Shown: in pieces, positions 5,524 to 8,356 of the stretch
Numbering within the stretch: position 1 is the first letter of the stretch
Layout: each line of letters opens with the position of its first letter
NCBI GenBank assembly: GCA_016217775.1
Contig: JACRGG010000042.1
Location: 1 to 8,356 of the forward strand
Source of the DNA: Microcaldota archaeon
GTDB taxonomy: Archaea; Micrarchaeota; Micrarchaeia; Norongarragalinales; UBA97
DNA: 8,356 nt
Direction of reading: 5' to 3'
The notes under the pieces: model-generated
Databases searched by the model: none
Seen by the model: only the letters and a program-made list of their open reading frames with translations
What the model was told of the DNA's origin: nothing
Made by a program: the position numbers and the translations under genes

Positions 5524-6678
5524 ATGTTTATTGGAGTAGTGGGAAAGCCCAACGTGGGGAAAAGCACTTTATTCAGCGCGCTTACGTTAAAGCCGGTCGC
5601 GATAGCCAACTACCCGTTCACTACGATTGACCCCAACAAGGCAGTCGCGTTTTTCCAAACGCAGTGCGCGTGCAGAAAACTCGGCGTCTCGTGCAATCCG
5701 CGCACGGGAAAATGCGTTGGCGGCGTTAGGTTTGTCCCAATCAACTTGGTTGACGTCGCGGGATTAGTGCGCGGGGCGCACGAGGGAAAAGGAATGGGAA
5801 ACAAGTTTTTGTCCGACCTCTCGCAAGCGGATTGCCTGATTCTAGTTACGGATTCAAGCGGCTCGACCGACGAGGCGGGAAACCCGATGGCACCTGGAAG
5901 TTTTTCGCCGGTTGAGGACGCGAAAATCTTGGAGGAAGAGATTGACGCGTGGTTTTTCGACGTGATTAAAAGAAACTTCAACAAGTCCGGCTGGAAGAGC
6001 TTTGATGAACTGGCGAAAAGCCTAAGCGGGCTGAAAATAACCGCGGATTTATTGTCGCACGCGTTTTCACAACTTGATTTCCCGCTCTCAAAATTGTACG
6101 ACGCGGACTTGAAGAAGTTGGCTACTTTTTTGCGCAAGAAAACAAAGCCGTTTGTTATTGCCGCCAACAAGGCGGACTTGGCTTCCTCAAAAACGGGGTT
6201 TGAGAAGCTGCGCGAGGCGTACCCAAGCAACGCCGTCGTAGCGTGCAGCGGGGATTACGAGCTGGCATTAAGAAAATCAGAGGAAAAGCAGTGGATTAAG
6301 TTTACGGGAAATTCTTTTGAGATAACCGATGCGGCGTCGGGGCCCGCTAGGCTCGCGTTGGAGAAAATAAGGAAGTTTGTTGACGAGAACAACGGAACCG
6401 GCGTGCAAAAATTGTTGGACGAGTCGGTGAAACTCCTTGACTTGATTGTCGTTTTCCCGGTTGAGGACGAGGGGAAGTACTCGGATAACTTCAGCCACGT
6501 TCTTCCCGACGCGGTCTTGCTCGAGAAAAACTCGACTCCAATCCAATTAGCTGAAAAAATTCATTCCGATTTGGCTAAGGGGTACTTGTACGCGGTTGAC
6601 GCGAGGAAGAAAACCAAATTATCCAAGGACTACCGCCTGCAAAACGGCGACGTGATTAAAATCGTGAGCTCGAAATAA
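5524..6678 (+). CDS. YchF/Obg-like GTPase with TGS domain (archaeal type)
   Basis: The product has 384 residues, close to the family length. G1 is GKPNVGKST (7-15), the switch region is NYPFTTIDPN (29-38), G3 is DVAG (77-80) and G4 is NKAD (215-218). The TGS domain spans about 308-382 (VFPVEDEGKY to NGDVIKIV). The HEGKGMGNKFL stretch after G3 is typical of the YchF/OLA1 group. Bacterial YchF has a degenerate G4 and uses ATP; here NKAD is intact, pointing to GTP, as in archaeal homologues. A cysteine cluster (C48, C50, C57, C64) lies before G3 and occurs in archaeal members; it might bind metal or sense redox state. The family associates with ribosomes and translation. Start ATG 5524 leaves no n-terminal excess before the first strand (FIGVVG). 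Confidence 0.92.
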   Translation: MFIGVVGKPNVGKSTLFSALTLKPVAIANYPFTTIDPNKAVAFFQTQCACRKLGVSCNPRTGKCVGGVRFVPINLVDVAGLVRGAHEGKGMGNKFLSDLSQADCLILVTDSSGSTDEAGNPMAPGSFSPVEDAKILEEEIDAWFFDVIKRNFNKSGWKSFDELAKSLSGLKITADLLSHAFSQLDFPLSKLYDADLKKLATFLRKKTKPFVIAANKADLASSKTGFEKLREAYPSNAVVACSGDYELALRKSEEKQWIKFTGNSFEITDAASGPARLALEKIRKFVDENNGTGVQKLLDESVKLLDLIVVFPVEDEGKYSDNFSHVLPDAVLLEKNSTPIQLAEKIHSDLAKGYLYAVDARKKTKLSKDYRLQNGDVIKIVSSK

Positions 6679-6683
6679 TCCTG

Positions 6684-6691
6684 TTTTTTTT
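6684..6691 (+). terminator. T8 tract terminator after the GTPase gene
   Basis: Eight consecutive T begin 6 nt after the stop codon. T-rich tracts without a hairpin are the usual archaeal transcription terminator. It lies in the 56-nt gap between convergent genes. Confidence 0.6.
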
Positions 6692-6715
6692 CCCAACTTA
6701 ATTTCATTTTCGCAA

Positions 6716-6732
6716 TGCACGTGTCACGTGCA
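6716..6732. repeat. Perfect 17-nt palindrome between convergent genes
   Basis: TGCACGTG and CACGTGCA are exact inverted repeats separated by a single T, sitting 2 nt beyond the stop codon of Orc1/Cdc6. With a 1-nt spacer it would make a poor RNA hairpin unless the inner pairs open. A dimeric protein site (two CACGTG cores) is as likely as a 3'-end signal for the minus-strand gene. Confidence 0.6.
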
Positions 6733-6734
6733 GG

Positions 6735-7811
6735 TTATTTTTTCAGGCTGAACACTCGGCTTCCTTTCTGTCCGTCCTCCGCCTGCACGAGGTTTTTCGC
6801 AATTAGTTTCTCCAAGCGCTTTCGCGCGTTGCGGTCTGACTCGCCGAGCTTTCTCTCCACGAACTCGTAGATTTCCCCGCTTGTCTTCACGCCGGCCTTC
6901 AAAAAATCCAGGATTAAGTTGTCTTCCTCCCCGAGCAGCTGCGAGTCGCGCTCGGCCTTCATTTGCGCGCTCGACTGGGATTCTCCGAATGATTTTCTCG
7001 CGTCATCGGCCGTTATCTTATCGCTGCCTCGTTTTTCCGCCGTCTTCGCGGCCAAGAACAATGCTTTGAGCGCGACGCGCGCGTCCCCCCCGTTTTTCGC
7101 GCCGAGTGCTGCACACAACGCGATTACGTCATCAGAGTAACAGCCCGCGCGCAACGCGGTTTTAGCGCGTTCGGAAACTATTTTTTTCAATTCAATTGGG
7201 GAGTAAGCGTTGAAAGAAATTTGCGAGCCAAGCAGCGACGAGCGGATGCGCGAGTCGAGTTTAGTCATCAAGTCGGGGGAGTTGCTTACGAGTATTACGC
7301 ACGAGTTCGCGCCCCAAACTTCCTTTAATCTTCCCAAGTCGTACAACACGTTTTGCTCGTTGTTGAAAAAAAGCTTGTCCGCCTCGTCGAGGATTATCAC
7401 CAGGGTTTTATTCGCGCGCTTTAACTGCTCTGTCACGCGCTGCAGTATTTCATCCCCGGCAATCCCGCGCCGAGGGAGTGTCGGCTCGATTTTTTCCGCA
7501 ATCAGCGAAAGCAGGGCTTGGCGGCTTGAGTGCTGCCAGCAATTCGCGTAAATGCACTTAGCCTTAGTAGTGTACTCGGTTAATTCTTCGATTACTTTGC
7601 GGCAGCAAGTCGTCTTCCCGGTTCCAGGCGGGCCGAAAATAAATGCGTGAGCGCATTTTCTCCCCTCCTCAATCGGCTTAAGGCACGCCGCCAACTCGCT
7701 TATTTGCGATTCGCGTCCGATTACTTGCTCGGGGAAATAATCGGGTGAGAGCGCGTCCTCGTTTTTAAACAAGGAATTGCCTGTTGATTCTTGGAAAATG
7801 TTTTCGCGCAC
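6735..7811 (-). CDS. cdc6: Orc1/Cdc6 replication initiator ATPase
   Basis: The product has 358 residues. After VIGRESQ (30-36) come Walker A GPPGTGKT (60-67), Walker B IILDEAD (139-145), sensor 1 VSNSPD with N177, the RIRSSL motif (188-193) and sensor 2 GGDARVAL (241-248). A winged-helix DNA-binding domain follows (about 290-358, LILDFLKAG to KGSRVFSL). In archaea this protein recognises origin DNA and loads the MCM helicase. Start is GTG 7811; no other early start exists, and residues 16-30 match the usual family N-terminus (DYFPEQVIGRE). It is slightly short for the family but complete. The gene is transcribed away from the hairpin-rich region at 7893-8160, and archaeal origins often lie beside such genes. 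A weak TATA-like AATTAA on the minus strand near 7847-7852 could drive it. Confidence 0.94.
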   Translation of the reverse strand: MRENIFQESTGNSLFKNEDALSPDYFPEQVIGRESQISELAACLKPIEEGRKCAHAFIFGPPGTGKTTCCRKVIEELTEYTTKAKCIYANCWQHSSRQALLSLIAEKIEPTLPRRGIAGDEILQRVTEQLKRANKTLVIILDEADKLFFNNEQNVLYDLGRLKEVWGANSCVILVSNSPDLMTKLDSRIRSSLLGSQISFNAYSPIELKKIVSERAKTALRAGCYSDDVIALCAALGAKNGGDARVALKALFLAAKTAEKRGSDKITADDARKSFGESQSSAQMKAERDSQLLGEEDNLILDFLKAGVKTSGEIYEFVERKLGESDRNARKRLEKLIAKNLVQAEDGQKGSRVFSLKK

Positions 7812-7892
7812 GTAATTTCACTTTAATGCTGTTTGTGTAACGATTCTTAATTGTTGAAGGCTTTTAACCATTGTTTTCCTTAAGCAAAGCAC

Positions 7893-8092
7893 AACCCAAG
7901 GGGGAGAACTCCCCCTTAGTTCGTGACAAGCGTCTTAGGGGGCTTTGCCCCCTGAAACCCTTGGGTTCATACCCCCAAATTTCTTTTTCCATTACACGCG
8001 TCAAGCGAAGCTTGACGGTGCCCATTCAAACTCTTTGTTTGAATCGGGCTGCTTTTTCTTTGGAAAAGAAAAAGGATTAGCCCAAACCCCCT
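7893..8092. repeat. Hairpin-rich noncoding element (five consecutive stem-loops)
   Basis: Consecutive near-perfect stem-loops fill this gene-free stretch. A: 7898-7906 with 7909-7917 (9 bp, G-run). B: 7937-7943 with 7947-7953 (7 bp, loop TTT). C: 7999-8006 with 8010-8017 (8 bp, loop GAA). D: 8020-8031 with 8037-8049 (12 bp, one bulged C). E: 8052-8061 with 8065-8074 (10 bp, loop GGA). In addition 7893-7902 pairs perfectly with 7958-7967, which would enclose A and B in a three-way junction. 8046-8050 can pair with 8079-8083 as an alternative around E. A 69-codon frame crosses the region but has no protein-like character. The element could be a structured RNA, a dispersed repeat or part of an origin. 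A shorter inverted relative lies at 401-480. Confidence 0.75.
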
Positions 8093-8161
8093 TTGAAGGC
8101 AGCATCGTAACGAAACATTTTTTTAACAAAGGAAACCCGTGGCTAAAGCCATTGGGTAATT

Positions 8162-8169
8162 CATATAAA
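8162..8169 (+). promoter_or_regulatory. TATA box for the metallohydrolase gene
   Basis: CATATAAA is a near-consensus archaeal TATA box centred about 30 nt before TTG 8197 and about 37 nt before TTG 8203. The predicted transcription start is close to 8193-8197, so translation of a leaderless message from TTG 8197 is the best fit. Confidence 0.6.
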
Positions 8170-8196
8170 GTAGCGCTGAAAATAACAATAGGGTTT

Positions 8197-8356
8197 TTGG
8201 GTTTGAGGGCGGTTGGCGAAGGAATTTACTTGCTTGAATTGCGCGAGAGGTTTTCGTGCAACTCGTATCTTGTTTGCAGTGGAAAAAAGAAAGTCCTAGT
8301 CGACCCTGGCAATTCTACTCTCGACGAGTTGGAGTCGCAGCTGCGCCAAGCAAGCA
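8197..8356 (+). CDS. Metallo-beta-lactamase-fold hydrolase, N-terminal part, cut by window end
   Basis: Fifty-three codons are visible and the frame is open to the last base. The sequence (RAVGEGIYLLEL, then FSCNSYLVCSGKKKVLVDPG) matches the first two to three strands of the metallo-beta-lactamase fold: 'GxxIYLLE', a conserved Asn followed by YLV, and a LVDPG turn (family LIDtG). The zinc-binding HxHxDH motif would come about 30 residues after the last visible base, so catalytic status is unknown. Members include glyoxalase II-like thioesterases, RNases and others; the class cannot be decided from this part. No ATG is present; TTG 8197 or TTG 8203 are the candidates, and the TATA box favours 8197. 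Confidence 0.72.
   Translation, partial: MGLRAVGEGIYLLELRERFSCNSYLVCSGKKKVLVDPGNSTLDELESQLRQAS

Larger units (their letters stand above)
7812..8196. other. Gene-free region upstream of Orc1/Cdc6, candidate origin region
   Basis: This 385-nt region separates the divergent Orc1/Cdc6 and metallohydrolase genes. It holds an AT-rich part (7812-7892), the hairpin element, a T7 tract (8118-8124) and a further hairpin (8135-8144 with 8147-8157, 10 bp with one bulge). Position beside the initiator gene, AT-rich DNA and dense inverted repeats fit an origin. I could not find a clear origin recognition box of the known archaeal type, so the origin call is inference. Confidence 0.35.

Noticed and set aside
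5610..6230. 206-codon minus-strand open frame
   Set aside because: It lies wholly inside the well-supported GTPase gene on the other strand; its serine-rich translation is typical of an antisense shadow.
7963..7977. T-arm-like sequence (GGGTTCATACCCC)
   Set aside because: The T-loop consensus is not met, and no acceptor stem, D-arm or anticodon arm can be placed around it. Not a tRNA.
7871..8080. 69-codon plus-strand open frame over the hairpin region
   Set aside because: Its codons simply follow the inverted repeats. There is no domain, no promoter or ribosome-binding site, and the composition is unlike the real genes.
7893..8157. Possible CRISPR array
   Set aside because: The stem-loops differ from each other in sequence and there is no regularly spaced direct repeat.

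Overview
The window is chromosomal DNA from an archaeon. The evidence is a clamp-loader large subunit (RFC-L), an Orc1/Cdc6 initiator, an archaeal-type YchF-like GTPase with a C-terminal TGS domain, three proteins with class III (archaeal pilin-type) signal peptides, TATA boxes about 25-35 nt before start codons, and several near-leaderless genes. Short tightly packed genes, TTG/GTG starts and many small membrane proteins would fit a DPANN-type archaeon (Diapherotrites or Micrarchaeota-like), but that placement is an inference from general appearance.

Layout. At the left edge (2-367) is the end of a PIN-domain toxin gene. A 164-nt spacer follows, holding a G/C-run hairpin element and a clear TATA box. 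From 532 to 2822 lies a pilin-like cluster: two plus-strand genes with class III signal peptides (532-714, 751-1176) converge on a four-gene minus-strand operon (2822 down to 1160) of small single-pass membrane proteins. One of those four has a class III signal peptide, and three carry a C-terminal pair of cysteines. A divergent gene (2898-3650) encodes an exported protein with a C-terminal membrane anchor. No secretion ATPase or membrane platform gene is in view.

From 3686 to 4265 is an RBBP9/YdeN-type alpha/beta hydrolase whose first beta strand lies upstream of its only ATG and is cut off by a T8 homopolymer. It abuts, stop to stop, the RFC large subunit gene (5438-4266, minus). RFC-L and the YchF-like GTPase (5524-6678, plus) are divergent and share an 85-nt promoter region. 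Orc1/Cdc6 (7811-6735, minus) converges on the GTPase across a 56-nt spacer with a T8 tract and a perfect 17-nt palindrome.

Upstream of Orc1/Cdc6 is the largest gene-free stretch (7812-8196). It is packed with consecutive near-perfect hairpins and is the most unusual part of the window. A shorter, diverged, inverted copy of the same element seems to lie at 401-480, which would make it a dispersed structured repeat. Its place beside the initiator gene also makes it a candidate replication-origin region. The window ends inside a metallo-beta-lactamase-fold gene (8197 onward) with its own strong TATA box.

Functionally there are three blocks: replication (RFC-L, Orc1/Cdc6, possible origin), a cell-surface pilin-like module, and scattered single genes (toxin, hydrolase, GTPase, metallohydrolase).
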